A DNA stretch of 63,988 nucleotides, from positions 1-63,988 of the forward strand of contig BRYA01000725.1 of NCBI GenBank assembly GCA_030267965.1, written 5' to 3'. Positions within the stretch are counted from its first letter, which is position 1. The number at the start of each line of letters is the position of its first letter. A program made the position numbers and the translations under genes. Below, piece after piece: positions 10,501 through 22,258 of the stretch. The notes under the pieces are model-generated. The model saw nothing but the letters and a program-made list of their open reading frames with translations, was not told the DNA's origin and made no database searches. Origin of the DNA: Triparma columacea. Its lineage: Eukaryota > Sar > Bolidophyceae > Parmales > Triparmaceae.

Positions 10501-11724
10501 CACTGGCTTGGAGGGTTTACCAGATCCCTCGCCATGTCCTCCCCCCCCACGCCTACCTCCGCCACATGTAGCGCCCCCATCCTGCTCATGATAACGTAAG
10601 CGTTCTTCAGCGCCTGATCCGTCTTCAAGTCTGCCTTCCAGATGCTCCACTCCGCAAAGTTTCCCCCTAGCGCTACCTTCCTGTTGACGGCGTGGAGAAG
10701 CAGCCAGGCGTAGGATCCCAGCCCCCCCCCGACCGCCATTGCACACCTCACCCAGGCCCTGGCTAGGAGGATGGGTTTGTCTGCCGCGTTGTCTCCCCCC
10801 CCGACCTTTGAGTACCAAGGTAGGTTCCTGAGCTTCCTGTTGATCCTCCTGACCGTCTTTACGTGGTTCTTGTACTCCGCCGTCCCTGCGGCCTTCCGGA
10901 ATGCCTCATTGCGGAGCCTGATTTCGGACCTCCTTTGCTCCCTAAAATCAGCCTCTACCCACCCGCAGTCATCCTCCTCGCCTAGCAGGGCAGCGACCTG
11001 AAGGAGGCCCCTGCAGCACTGTTTCACCTGGGAGGTACCGTAGGTAGGGGTGGAGGAGAAGTGGAGGCCGTGGAGGATGAGGGACTCGAGAGATGACGCC
11101 ATGGAAGTGAAGTTTTGGAGCACAGTTGGGTCGGAGAGCAATGTTGAGGAGCTGTGTGGAGAAAAGTTAGTTAGTTAGTTTTCGTGGGAATGTGTGTCTC
11201 AATTCCCGTGCCCCCCCCCGACTCCCCGTCCCCCCTGACTTCACTGACCTCTCCTTGAGCCCTCCCTCTAACTTCTCGTCGTCATCCTTCTCCTCCTTCT
11301 CCTTGCAAGCCTTGCACTTGTTTGGCAATATCACCGCGTACAGGTCCTGCGAGAGGGAGGAGGGGGGGAGTTGCGTTGCATCAGATGATCCGGAGCATAA
11401 GTCAGTTGTATCCTTCCGCGTGGCCCGGCTTGGTTGTATAGGTCTCACCTCACAGCAGAGCTGCATGACCCCCCCCCCCCCTGGCTGGTTGGAAGACGGC
11501 GGTTCGGGGGGTCGCTTCTCGTGGTCGTGACCTTCCTTCCCCCCGCCCACCCCAACCACTGCGGGCTCCGTTAGCTCTGGCAGCACTCTGAGGCATTCCA
11601 GCGAGTTGTTTGATACCTCGTATCTCTCCTCAAGGAGAAGCCTGGTGAAAGCCTTCCCGCCCGCTGAGTTGGAGGCTGAGCGGTTATACTCATCATCAAT
11701 TATCTCCTGGAGGAACTTGAACAT
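7572..11724 (-). CDS. RUN + RhoGAP-like + TLDc multidomain protein (in-frame TAG near C terminus)
   Basis: Exons (minus): 11449-11724, 11249-11346, 10230-11151, 9773-10145, 8666-9680, 8084-8571, then from 8002 down. Phases 0, 2, 0, 1, 2, 1 agree at every junction; introns are 81-102 nt. A RUN-like domain spans about 137-320 (SLESLILHGL, RAWVRCAMAVGG), as in effectors of Rab/Rap GTPases. A RhoGAP fold spans about 484-650 (FGTPIEVL, GIFHEKV, LRCLPEP, NELT, LAPVL), but the usual arginine-finger position after GIF is His. A TLDc domain begins near 1018 (HSYTLLLLRD, FGAFADEQW, GGKDCFIFEWD) and continues after a TAG at 7781-7779 in the same frame (GSQDFLGMGSGEGG, LYLDQDLSMGSS, EVWAF) to the TAA at 7574-7572. 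With TAG as the end the protein is 1131 residues; read through it is about 1199. TLDc proteins bind the V-ATPase and oppose oxidative damage. A membrane-traffic regulator is likely; the RUN call is moderate. Confidence 0.78.
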
Positions 11725-12179
11725 TGAATGTGGTAGAGGTGAAGAGAAAGGAGGATGAGAAGTCGGGAAGAAGGGGAAAGGGGGGGATGATTTGGATTAC
11801 AAGAGCACAAAGAGGATTCTAGTGCTTGGTCTGTAAATATACCGTCCGATTTTACTTGGCTGATAAGTTGGAATACAGCGAATCGTGGTGTGTGAGGAGT
11901 GGATGGAAGTTAAACTGGGGAAGCTCTGATTGCCTGATTTCGGACTGATTTCCTTTCCCCATTCCTCCAATTCCTTCAATTCTTTCAATTCCGTCACCAC
12001 GTACATATCTCCATCTAAGACCAAAGACAATAACATTAATCGACTCAACGTACATCTTTGTTGTAAAAGAATCAGAAATAGCTGCCTGTTGAAGCAACTA
12101 AGCAACAGCCAGACTCGACGAGCGGTCAGAGTTGATCTCAATTTGTGAGCCATCCTTTGACACATTCTATTGATCAATC
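11725..12179. promoter_or_regulatory. Divergent intergenic region
   Basis: Separates the minus-strand RUN/RhoGAP/TLDc gene (start 11724) from the plus-strand SRP72 gene (start about 12180) and should hold both promoters. A minus-strand frame of about 126 codons (11797-12177) crosses it, but I see no domain, and its codon content is not convincing. Confidence 0.5.
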
Positions 12180-15031
12180 ATGAATATATCAGGTACTAAT
12201 AAGAAGTTACAGACGTTGGACAAAATGGTACAGGTAAGTACTGTCAAAAGGCCGTAAAGGACTGGATAGGAAAGGACTGTGGAGGGGATACGACAGTGGA
12301 GGACAGAGAAGGATGAGGAGAGTTGGACGAGCGGCTAGTCTTGGGTATTTGGGCTCTATATCTCTCACCTTGGCAATCAGGCGGTTTAGCTTGTCGGGTC
12401 TGCACCTGGGCTTTGTATTTTGGATCAACTCAATGAGGGAGGAGGAAAGAGGAAGGGGGGGGACAATGCACCTTGCTTCTTTTTGCTCTTTCGCTCGCTC
12501 TCTAAGTGCGGCCTTCTTCCTGCGCTAAACTTACTTAACCAACCTCCTCTTCCCCCTCGCTCCCAATCCTCTCAGTCGAACACCGCCCCCTCCTCCCTAA
12601 TATCCCCCTTCAAGAAGATTCAACAGGACGCTCAATCAACCTGCGTAGCCCTCCAAACGACGCGCCGAACCTACACCGCGTCTGACTACGACGAGACTTC
12701 CTTCTCCTCCCCCGCTGAGTACTTCAACTGGGTGTCCGACGTGACCATGAAGGCCCTGCTGACCCTATGCCTAAAGTCTGACACAGGGGCGGCCTTCCAG
12801 GACGCCGTGGCGGTGGTGGACGAGTACAACGAGAGGCAGTGTCCGGTTGACACACCGCCGGGGAGCTTCGATAACTTCAAGAGCTATGCGCTTTACAGGC
12901 AGAAGAAGTTTGGGGAGGTGAGCAACATCGGTCGTCTACTAGTCGCACACCTATTCACGATATAACCTCAAGCTCAACATCATGCCTACCCTCTCTTCCC
13001 CCCCCTTCCCTCCACCCCAACAGGCCATAAAGGTGTCAACGGCCGCCCTCTCCTCCCTCTCCCCCTCCTTCCGCTACCATGGCATGTCCTCCTTACATCA
13101 CAAGCACATCATAGCCCAGTCCCACTACCGTCTCCAATCCTACTCCTCTTCCATCGACTCCTACGCCTCCATTCTCTCCTACTCTAACTCTGGCGACCCT
13201 GAGGACTTTGAGGACCCTGAAGTCCTCACCAACATGCTCGCCGGTCTGATATCCTCCGAGGACTACTCCCTCTCATCCCTCTCCCGCTACGCTTCGCCCG
13301 CCGCAACCTCCGACGACTACGACCTCCTCTTCAACCTTGCCTCCGCCCACGCCGTTCTCGGGGACTACAAGACAGCCGCCACGACCCTGAACTCCGCAGA
13401 CGAGAGCTGCAGGCGCATGTGCTCAGACAACGACGAGTACGAGGTCGAGGTGTCCAGCGTCCAAGCCCAGCAGGCGTACGTCCTCCTCGGCTTGGGCGAC
13501 CACGCCGCCAGCGCCGAGGCTTACTCTGAGCTGGCCGGGAGCAGGGCCACCAAGGTGGACACGGCGCTCAACTTTGCGGTCGTCAACAATCTAGCCGCGA
13601 GCGACGCGACTGCGAAATCCGCGGGGGGGCACGCTAGGAGCCTGGAGCCTGCCTACAAGGCTGCCAAGGACAGGCTTAACTCTGTCCAGGCTCGGCAGGC
13701 CGAGGTTAACCTTAGGGTCCTCAAACTGCTAGCGGGGGAAGGGGCGGAGCAAGAGGACGTGGAGGACATCGTAGGAGACGACGTTATAAGAGAGACGGCA
13801 ATCAAAGTGGAGATCAACCCGTCCAAGGCGAGGGAGACTATTGAGGTGAGAGAATGAAACAAATAAGTGGCGACACGCCAACTCGTTTGCCCCCCCCATA
13901 TTTATCCCAACGCAACCAACCCTCCCCCCCCCCCAACCCTCCGCCGTCTTTCTCTTAGGATAAAATCTCCTCTGGTGTGGCGTCGCCATCCGACACCCAG
14001 GAGCTGAAGCTTATGCTCGCGCAGCTTCACATCAACGAGGGCAGAATTCAGGAGGCCTTGGACGTCCTTGAGGCCGAGTTTGATCCCTTGAAGTTCGAGC
14101 CTGCCATTGTCAAGGTGAGGGATGAGACATGAGAGAGAACTAGCACTTATAGCACTTTTGAAAGATTCACTGACCTTGGCACGCTCATCCCTTCCCTCCT
14201 CCTCTTCGTTTCTCCCTTTCCTCCTCTTTCTCCTCTTAACTCCCTCCTCTACTCCGTTCCCCGCCACAGACTCGTATTGACCTTTACAGCCAGTTAAAGT
14301 CCCCAAAAGCGGACACCCTGCTCGACGATATCCTGGCAAGAGGGGGGCTCGACAAGGACAACGCGCAGCGCCTCAAGATATCCAAGGGGGAGTACCTCCT
14401 CGCTTGCGGCAGCTTTGAGGCTGCCGCCAAGATTTTCAAGGACACCCTCGAGGGGGACGGGAGCGTAATGTCAGAGGAGGAGAAGCTCGAGGTCGTCTCC
14501 CTTCTGGTCCAGGCCTACTCCCACTTTGACGTCGACGCCGCAGAGCAGTACACCAACGAGCTCCCCGTATCTACCCTTCCGACGGCTGAGGTAGAGGAGG
14601 GGGAGGAGCTGGAGCTCGAGGAGCTCCCGCGCACCACCAGAACATCGAGGGCGGCATCGCAGCTCTTGGTCGTTAACACGGACGTGGAGAGGAACGAGAG
14701 GAGGATGAAGAACAGGGCTCTGACTAAGAAGCAGAGGGAGAAGAGGAGGGAGAAGCACGTCGCCAAGCTCACGGCTCTCGGGAAGTACAACCCCAACAAC
14801 CCCCAGAAGCCCGACCCCGAGAGGTGGCTCCCCAAGAGCCAGCGTTCCTATAACAAGAAGGGCCGTAAGAATAGGGACAAGTTCTCGGGCGCTCAAGGGG
14901 CCGGAGGGGGGGGACTGAAGGACGCGGCGAAGCTCGACGCGGCAGCTAGAGCGGCGGGGGGGGACGCGGAAGCTAGGGCGTTCTCGACGGCGCACTTGGC
15001 GGTCGGGGGGAAGAAAAGCAGGAGGCGGTAA
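12180..15031 (+). CDS. SRP72: Signal recognition particle subunit SRP72
   Basis: SRP72 binds 7SL RNA and SRP68 in the signal recognition particle, which directs secretory proteins to the ER. Exons: 12180-12233, 12576-12917, 13024-13845, 13959-14114, 14270-15031, all phase 0, giving 711 residues, close to the usual 620-670. TPR-type helices fill the first two thirds (FDNFKSYALYRQKKFGE, AQSHYRLQSY, NLASAHAVLGDYKTAATTL, LLACGSFEAAAKIF). The C terminus carries the SRP72 RNA-binding signature: the stretch around PDPERWLPKSQRSYNKKG at 14811-14870, then basic residues and a terminal KKSRRR. Exons 2 to 5 are firm. Exon 1 (MNISGTNKK...) is inferred from a strong donor GTAAGT and phase agreement, but its 342-nt intron is long for this window, and translation could instead start inside exon 2. 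Confidence 0.92.
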
Positions 15032-15367
15032 TTAAACGTCCTTTTTTGCAGCGAATTTTCGGGCATTTACAAATAGTGCTGGCGGGGGTTTGTCAGTTAC
15101 GACAGTTAGGTCCTTGTTGTTGTTTGTCTGGGTCAGAGACTTTGTTTGGTGCTTGTTCTTATTTTCCTGAAAAGGAAGTTAATCAACAGCCTTTCACTGG
15201 CTGGCCCTTTCAATCAGAAAATTGTGGTGCTACCTTTCCTTTTCCTCGGCGACGCTGTTTTTCTTTGCGAACGGACCTTTTACTTTCGCTTCCCCCAGCT
15301 TCAAGGGACTCTCCCCCACCGTCTTATCCCACCCATCTATTTTGAGACCGATACATCGTCGACTTCG

Positions 15368-17512
15368 ATGATTGGACGTTGTGAACGCCAAAATGGTCAC
15401 TCCTGTACCCCCATATTCAGGTTTTTGCTGCTGCTGGTTGTGGTACTTTGTTTCCCAGGCCCTGGGAGGTCTACAAGCGAAAAAGATCAGTGCTTAAGTG
15501 ATGCATGTAGTAATCAGCGGATGTTGGTAGAGGACCCTTTAACCGGTTGGAGGCGTTTGTCGAGTGATCAGCCCTATCCTTTGAATACGGGGTGCGATTT
15601 CGACGTTGTGTACCTGGATGGCATCGAGGCTGAGAACCTCATCAACAACAATAAGCTCCCAGAGCGCTACGCTGACTGGCTCGCACAGGAGCCCCTGCTG
15701 GTGAAAAGGAGGAAAGCTGGCGATACCGTTGATACCGACGATAGTGTTGAGGGCAGCCAATCCCCCCATCCCAACGAACTGTTCCAGAACCTGACCACCA
15801 AGGCGTACATGACTGAGGTGTACGGGGACTACCTCGTGGGTGTGGACTTCCCAGGGAGAGATGCCCCTCCCACGGAACGCTGGGAGCAGATACCGCTGAA
15901 GGAGTATATTGCGAGATTCGTGGATGGGGACTGGGACATGGAAAAGCGGGCGACTTCCCACACCTCTGAGCGCTATCTCTTTGGTCCGTCGGACACTTGT
16001 CACACGCACATTTATATGACTGGGTACTCCCCACGTTTTTCAAATGCCAATAACGCCAGTCGAACCGATGTGTGCCATGAAGGAACGACGGTATTCCAGC
16101 AACTTTGGATGGATCCGGAACTTGCGAAGCAGAATCAGTGCATTGTTGGTGCCCCTCACTGCGAACAAAGTTATTATGGCTTAGGTGGGGCTTACTCTGG
16201 TACTTACTTCGGCGATCAAGACGCGGAGCTCTGCGAAGTCGTTCACGGGCAAAAGCTTTTTTTAACTTATCCTTCATCGAAGTACGAAAAGCTGGCTTCG
16301 AATGGTGCTTTCGGCAAATTTGACGACGTCAGAAAAGGTGATGTTTCGGCGGCCTGGTTCGTTTCCAAAGTGCTGCCGACGCTCAGTGTCCGCAAAAGAC
16401 CAAAGAGGTGCCTTGCGGAGCAAGGCGACGTCGTTTATGTACCGAATGACACAGTTCATCTCACGATGAATCTTGGGGACACCATGTATTCGTCTGTTAG
16501 AAGGAAAAGAAACGAGACGCGATACATACCAGAGGTCAAACCTGCACGTTCGTGTACAATTCCGAGGTACTCAAGTGAAAGCGTCTCGCCTGAGTTGATG
16601 CCCTCGCTGACGAAGGACTGGACGAAGTGCTTTGTGCTGACAGATATTGTGAGTTCGTGGCCCGGTACCAAGAATTGGACACCTGCGTACCTTGTGAATA
16701 GGGGCGTGGGGCCGCCAGTTCTTGAAAGGAATAACATTTTCGACGGCACCATTCTCGACAGTGATAATGAAGAAGTGGAACGCCTTCAGGAAGACTGTCC
16801 TCGAGCTGACTTTGATGCTGTGCTAGGCAAGAACCTCCACTTCGTCTCGAAAGACTGCGCAAACTTCCATTCTCGTCGCTACATTATTCGAGGGCAGCAT
16901 GGGCTTGGGGGTGCGCTGCATACTGATCCGGCGAGAGACGGCTTTTGGCACGCACACCTCCAAGGACGCAAGCGTTGGATGTTCATGCCGGAGTCTCGCG
17001 TAGACTGGTTGAAAGTAACGCACCAATATGAGCCCGCGAATATCCTCGCTCGTGATTTTTTTGAGGAATGGGCGCCACTGCTTCGTGGATTTGAGGACGT
17101 TGACGAATGCGACATCGAGGAAGGCGAGACTGTAGTATGTCCTCATGATGTTTGGCACAACGTGCTGCATCTTTCTCCTCACACAGCATCTTGCTCGGAG
17201 CAGCTCCTCTACGATTCAAACACGATAGAAATGATCAGCTTTTCAGTTAATCGAGGTCTCGAGGACAAGGATCAAACGGGTCCCATGGGGTTCGTTACTG
17301 CCGCGAGATGCAAAGCTTTACTTAGCGATGACGACAAAGCTGAATTGTTCGAGGCTGCCTGTCGGAATAAGAACGTCACGGATCTGTTCAACGGAGTTTG
17401 CAGCGATGCGTGTCCGAACGAAAGGTTCATAGAGATGTGTGAGAAGCTTTGCGGTTCGGGAGAAAGCAGGGGTATAATCCCGACCATTCTCCAACCCATG
17501 CTGGAGAAATAA
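15368..17512 (+). CDS. Secretory double-cupin (Cupin_8/JmjC-like) protein, full-length copy
   Basis: Single exon, 714 residues from the ATG at 15368; this Met is chosen because it lies 15 residues before the hydrophobic segment FRFLLLLVVVLCF, a signal peptide or signal anchor. The frame is open to 15146, but the extra residues look untranslated. Two JmjC/Cupin_8-type halves follow. The first (about 265-365) has SGTYFGDQDAEL, VVHGQKLFLTY and DTVHLTMNLGDT, without a clear HxD. The second (about 505-595) has LGGALHTDP, HLQGRKRWMF and VWHNVLHL, giving HTD plus a distal His, the metal and 2-oxoglutarate site of this family. It is therefore probably an ER-lumen Fe(II)/2OG hydroxylase with one active and one degenerate domain. 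Its 3' end faces a minus-strand JmjC gene 57 bp away. A shortened copy lies at 28047-29201. Confidence 0.85.
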   Translation: MIGRCERQNGHSCTPIFRFLLLLVVVLCFPGPGRSTSEKDQCLSDACSNQRMLVEDPLTGWRRLSSDQPYPLNTGCDFDVVYLDGIEAENLINNNKLPERYADWLAQEPLLVKRRKAGDTVDTDDSVEGSQSPHPNELFQNLTTKAYMTEVYGDYLVGVDFPGRDAPPTERWEQIPLKEYIARFVDGDWDMEKRATSHTSERYLFGPSDTCHTHIYMTGYSPRFSNANNASRTDVCHEGTTVFQQLWMDPELAKQNQCIVGAPHCEQSYYGLGGAYSGTYFGDQDAELCEVVHGQKLFLTYPSSKYEKLASNGAFGKFDDVRKGDVSAAWFVSKVLPTLSVRKRPKRCLAEQGDVVYVPNDTVHLTMNLGDTMYSSVRRKRNETRYIPEVKPARSCTIPRYSSESVSPELMPSLTKDWTKCFVLTDIVSSWPGTKNWTPAYLVNRGVGPPVLERNNIFDGTILDSDNEEVERLQEDCPRADFDAVLGKNLHFVSKDCANFHSRRYIIRGQHGLGGALHTDPARDGFWHAHLQGRKRWMFMPESRVDWLKVTHQYEPANILARDFFEEWAPLLRGFEDVDECDIEEGETVVCPHDVWHNVLHLSPHTASCSEQLLYDSNTIEMISFSVNRGLEDKDQTGPMGFVTAARCKALLSDDDKAELFEAACRNKNVTDLFNGVCSDACPNERFIEMCEKLCGSGESRGIIPTILQPMLEK

Positions 17513-17569
17513 ATGTATATCGAGAGGACTCATCTCTGCATGTTGTGTTTATATAATTTGTGACCTTTA

Positions 17570-19107
17570 TTAAGCAACCTTAACCTTTTTACCTCTCCTT
17601 AAAAAGAACGAAGAGATAATCAGCAATAAAAGGAACCCTGCCGACAAGCCCTTTACAAAAACCTCAGTAATACTGCCACCATCAAGATTATGGAAGCTGT
17701 TTGCCGAGTCTACCCATCGTTCACTGAGGTACTTTTTCCCTCGCACTCCGTCCCTACACCTCGAGGCAATGTCGTCCATCTGATCTGCGTAGTGTGACTG
17801 GTCGCTTGATTTCCAAAATGATGGTGCCGTAAGACTCTCGTGGATCGAGGTTAACTGCTGGGAGAACGCGTCGGGGTGATCCTTGTTGAGATCAACATAA
17901 CCATGAATGTCCAGAGACTCTTCCGAGGTTATTATTGTCTCGTGTTTGTAACCAACACACCAGAATATGAAGTCGTACTGTCCTTGTATCACCTCAGAGT
18001 GTTCAAAGTATTTTTCTCCCCGTGTCCCAGGAGGGCTCCCGAGCCACCACTTCTTCTCTCCGAAGAGCATGTAGCTCCAAGAGCACACACAGCCAACAGT
18101 GTCGACGTGTTCTACGACCCCAGCCCCCTTCTCCCCGGCATACATCCACATTGACGTTGCCAAGTTCACCTTGGGAATGAAAGCTGGTTCGGAGAACACT
18201 TTCGATCGCAAATAGTCTTGACTTGTACCGGAGTTTGCTACGATTGACATGTAGGAGCCTGGCCACCTTTTTCGGACCTCTTTGAAGTTGGTAAAATTGA
18301 TGTCGTGGTTTTCGTTCCACTTTGAATAAGATTGGCTTTCGGCAAAGGTGGATTGGGGAGAGAAAGAAGTGGCGGGGGGGGGGGAGGAGGGGGGACGTGG
18401 GGATGAGAACTAGAAAAGTAAGTGCCGAGAGCGCGGCTATTCCCCTCCTTAGACTCAAAATCCACAAAGTATTCTTACCTCAAGGAATCAGATATCCTTC
18501 CCTGCCACAGAGATATGCTCTCGGAGGAAGGTTCGTATAATGCCCAATTCTTTTCGAAATCCTCTGTCCACTCATCAATAGTTTTCGGGAAGCTTTCCGA
18601 AGTGTAGCCCCCGACCTCTGGCGGGATGTGGACGATGAAGGGTTCGCCAGTAATGAGGTGCTCAGCAAATCGCGCTTTGCTCATTTGATTGTCACGGTCC
18701 AACCCAAGGTTCCCAGTACTCCCCCATTCTCCCGTGTATGTTTCGTACCTCTTGATAACGTCTTCGTCGTTGCCCTTCACATTCAAGCTCGAAGGAATTT
18801 GTGAGGTTTCGCGAGGCTCATCCTGTCGTGATTCGCCAGCAATGGCTTGGGTCGTGGCTGTCTCGACTCTAATATCCTCCACTACTGTTGCCACCGCTAT
18901 TCCTGAAGCACATATATCATCGCAAGTCCCACACCAACAGTTACAGCACCCGTTATGGTTTGCTTTAGGCTCACCACAATTGCAGGCGTGCGCAGAACCC
19001 GTGGGCGAACATGTGCAGAGGTCTTGGCCCTCGCAAGGACTTCCTTTCACAGGACACTGGCCTAAATTAACATCAATCAAGGTTTTTCCGAGAAAGAAGC
19101 TCGTCAT
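17570..19107 (-). CDS. JmjC/Cupin_8 protein with C-terminal membrane anchor, copy 1
   Basis: Exons (minus): 18479-19107 and 17570-18335, phase 2, intron 143 nt, 464 residues. The N-terminal 60 residues are Cys-rich (CTCSPTGSAHACNC, GCCNCWCGTC), which suggests a lumenal location, although no signal peptide is visible. The frame stays open upstream to about 19165 and a further 5' exon is possible. The cupin core has GEPFIVHIPP, GVVEHVDTVG (HxD), YMLFGEKKWWLGSP and a distal His in VGYKHETII, so the metal site looks intact. The C terminus has one hydrophobic helix (FVKGLSAGFLLLLIISSFF) followed by basic residues, consistent with a tail anchored in the ER membrane. It is paralogous to the gene at 29258-30127 and convergent with the double-cupin gene. 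Confidence 0.85.
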
Positions 19108-19383
19108 TCCGTTATTTCCTGGACAGAATATTGTTTGTTGGCGGCGAGTATCCTCAGCAACTTACTTTAAAACTTCAAAATGCACAACAACTCCTCAGCA
19201 GATCTGGGATCACGCCTCTTCACCAATTCCTATGAGATAGAAGGTCAGGACCGCCCTTCAATCCCTTATGGTCACGTCGGATGCGGTCAGGTTTGCCGTA
19301 TCAAGAAACTAGAAACTCTCTCAACGGGTCAAAAACAAAACAAAACTGCAAAGAAAGTCAGAAGAGAGAGCAAAGTTCCTTAC
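19108..19383. promoter_or_regulatory. Divergent promoter between JmjC copy 1 and FOXRED2-like gene
   Basis: The two genes start back to back within 276 bp. On the minus strand there is a strong-looking donor AAAGTAAGT near 19165, and on the plus strand an upstream in-frame ATG lies at 19180. Either gene may therefore extend into this interval. Confidence 0.45.
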
Positions 19384-22110
19384 ATGCTGCTTCCAACCCT
19401 CGCGTTGCTTCTGGTTGTGTCTTTGGCTTCTGGCCAGGGTACGTCGGAGCGCCCACCGTATTACTCTGAATTGGAGGGTAGTGAGGTTTTTGATGTGGCA
19501 ATAATTGGGTGCGGCCCATCAGGCATTCAGGCCGCTCTTGTTGCTATCCAAATGAACCTCTCTTACGTAGTTTTGGAGAAATCTGATACGTGTGGTGACT
19601 TCTTTCGGAACTATCCCCGCCGGGGGGACTTAATATCGTTCAACAAGCCGAATGTACCCATCCCTCTGGAGGGCTGGGATGAAGACAACGCGAAGGATTA
19701 TGCCCTTCGCTTTGACTGGCACAGCATGCTCTATGGGAACCTGACTTTCCCGCCTTATACAACAAAGTTTTATCCCCGAGCTGAAACTTTTGTCAAGTAC
19801 CTCAATGATGTCGTCGCACACAACTCCATCAATGTCAGGTACCATCAGGAAGTGCAAGAAATTTCTCAAAGAATTTCTCCAAACGGAAGTGGGGCATCTG
19901 GTGGTGGGGAGGTTAGGGATCACTTTCTTGCAGATGGGTCGTCGGTTCGCTCAAAGACTACCCTAGTTGCCACGGGCCTAAAGTTGAAGCCAGTCCATAA
20001 GAATGAACTCAAGGTTTACAAGCACCTCTTTCCTAATGCAGCATTTTTCACGTACGAAGATGCTCCCGCGAATGAGTGCGAGGCTTACACGGGTAAGCAT
20101 ATTATCATCATCGGGAACGGTAACGCTGCAACGGAGCTTTCCTCGTTCATCATCAACGAATGTGCAGCAATGAGAACGTGGGTGCTCGGAAAGAAATCGT
20201 TGCGTGCGTCTCACATGACGCACTACGTGGGTAACGTGCGCACACACAATATGGTCATCATGGAGAGCTACCAGCTCAAGTCCTTGGACGCTCATTGGGA
20301 AATTCCCCCATTTGGCGACGCGACAGAAGAGGACCTGCAAGAGGTGAGGAGGGGACGAGGAGCGGATCGGCGGGGCAGTGTTAGCTGAGCTTGTAAAGCC
20401 CTAGGGCCAAGCCTGTATTTCCTTGGACCAAGGCCGTCAATTTACTTCTCCCGCATATATCTCACCGGTTTCCCTTGTCGTCCTCACTCGTCGCAGTCCA
20501 TGGAGCGAGGGATGCGGTGCGCTGAGGGTCGCGAGAGGTCAACAGATGATTGCTCGGATCCTATGGTTCCAACAGAGAGCGATAATGTTGTCATTATATT
20601 CTCAGGAGGATTCCGTTCCTCGGATGGAATTCGCTTGCTGACGGACAGCAGTGAAGTCGTTTTTGATGAGGAAAATCTTTACAAAGGAAGGTATCCCTCC
20701 TTAACTGCGTTCAATGAGGTGAAAGGTTGCAAGGGTGTCTTTGCAACGGGCGCCATTTCCCACGGCCGTGACTACAAGGAGAGTTCGGGGGGGTTCGTTC
20801 ATGGCTTCAGGTATACCACTGAGGCCACGATGAAGTATTTGAAGGCGTCAATGGAAGTAAGTGAGGAGGTAAAATGGACGGGGGGCGCGGCGTACACAAA
20901 AAAATCCAAAAAGTGGCCGTACAAAGTTTTTAAGTCTGCCATCGATGCCGAGGCCTACATCAAGGTGAGGATGCAGTCTAGCTCTGCCCTTTGGCACTTG
21001 CAGGGATTCTACTGTGATATGCTATTCCATATCCCGAGTAATAACGACAGTGAGAGTGGCACTAATGGGAGCATTTTCCTGTACGTTGAGCAGGTGCCAG
21101 TGACTTGGGAGATGGAAATCGTGTCGAAGTGGGTGTTGGCCGACTACATCGCCTCTCAGCGAGGTCTCAGCGGCGACGAAATGGGCCTAGCTTCGGACGA
21201 GGCGCAAGTTGCAAGCTTCGATACGAGGCGAAGCGGGACGGGTGATAGAGCTCCCCTTCACGTAGCAACGTTGGAGCAAGTCTTAGTTGACTTTTTGTTT
21301 AGCGAAGAAGAAGAGGGCCACGGTAGTCAGGATTCGGCACTGTCAAGTTGCTTCTCCCCTCCCCGTGAAGAGGATTTAGACCAGTCGAAAGTTGACGAAG
21401 GCAAGGTCGAAGAGTCCAACTTTGCCCAGGTCAAGGTTGAGTTGTCCATGCTCCAGTCCTGCAAACCATTTTTCTTTGATGATTATGAGGTCTTCGTTGA
21501 TGGTGAACCTGTTAGTGAGGGTTTTGATTCCCTCCTGATGAAACTATACTCTGATCAAGTCGTCAGGATCGACAGTTTGATGGAAAATAAATCGAAGACC
21601 GTTCCTGTGTCTTCGGTAGGCTCGTCGCGGCTTGGTGCCGGCCGGGCAATATTTCTGTTCGAGTATGGAGACAACTTCAAGGGGTGCGATGCCGTGTACG
21701 ATGAAGTGAACAACGCAGGGACTGGTTTTATTGCACCAACAATCTACCTCGAAAGGGACCCCCGGTCGACACCATTTGCTTGGCAGAGGAACGGCCGCGG
21801 ATCTGAGAATCTGAGGCAATGGGAAGGTTGGGACAAAATTACCGAAAAGGAGGACTTGTTCGCGCGGTGGCGAGAGTTCGACAGAGTTGATGCTGTGCTA
21901 GACGCCTACTTTGAGGTGTCTAGCATGGAGAGCCGGGTGCCCGGGTCGAGTTACGGGAGGCAGTATTCGGACGCGGACGGGCAGAGGGATGTGTTCGGAT
22001 ACAAGCTCGCTAGGAAATCTCAAGCTTTCGCCGATATCTTCCACCACGGGTCAAGTCCGCCATGGGAGAATATCTTTGACCTCGACCTAACGCAAGTTGG
22101 AACTTACTAA
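19384..22110 (+). CDS. FOXRED2: FOXRED2-like ER flavoprotein (FAD-dependent oxidoreductase)
   Basis: Exons 19384-20343 and 20497-22110, phase 0, intron 153 nt, 857 residues. FOXRED2 (ERFAD) is an ER-lumen flavoprotein that helps reduce and remove misfolded proteins through ERAD. The sequence shows a signal peptide (MLLPTLALLLVVSLASG), FAD dinucleotide site IIGCGPSGIQ, FFRNYPRRGDLISFNK, an ATG motif in LVATGLKLKP, a second Rossmann motif IIGNGNAATE, and the family stretch HYVGNVRTHNMV / SYQLKSLDAHWE. The closing FAD contact is in GVFATGAISHGRD. The C-terminal third is variable, with an acidic low-complexity patch (SEEEEGHG). I start at 19384 because it begins the signal peptide; the ATG at 19180 would add 68 residues. 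No KDEL-type retention signal is seen. The 3' end converges on the Atg22-like gene. Confidence 0.9.
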
Positions 22111-22258
22111 TCTAAAAAGTATGTGTGTGTACGACGAAAAAAAGTGCCACGAATTGATTTTCCTTTCATTACCCAAACTCGTGCACGTCTCTCACCCCAT
22201 TTAATTTTCTCTCCCCTCCATTTCCCATCCCCTCAAGCTCAACCATAAGACAGAAGAA

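Noticed and set aside
11797..12177. Minus-strand frame of 126 codons between the RhoGAP-like and SRP72 genes
   Set aside because: No domain, no splice support, and it fills the only space for two divergent promoters.
12369..12428. Possible minus-strand exon IQNTKPRCRPDKLNRLIAK followed by a GTGAGA donor
   Set aside because: It looks coding-like and lies in the inferred first intron of SRP72, but I found no ATG, no clear acceptor and no partner exon. If real, the SRP72 exon 1 model would need revision.
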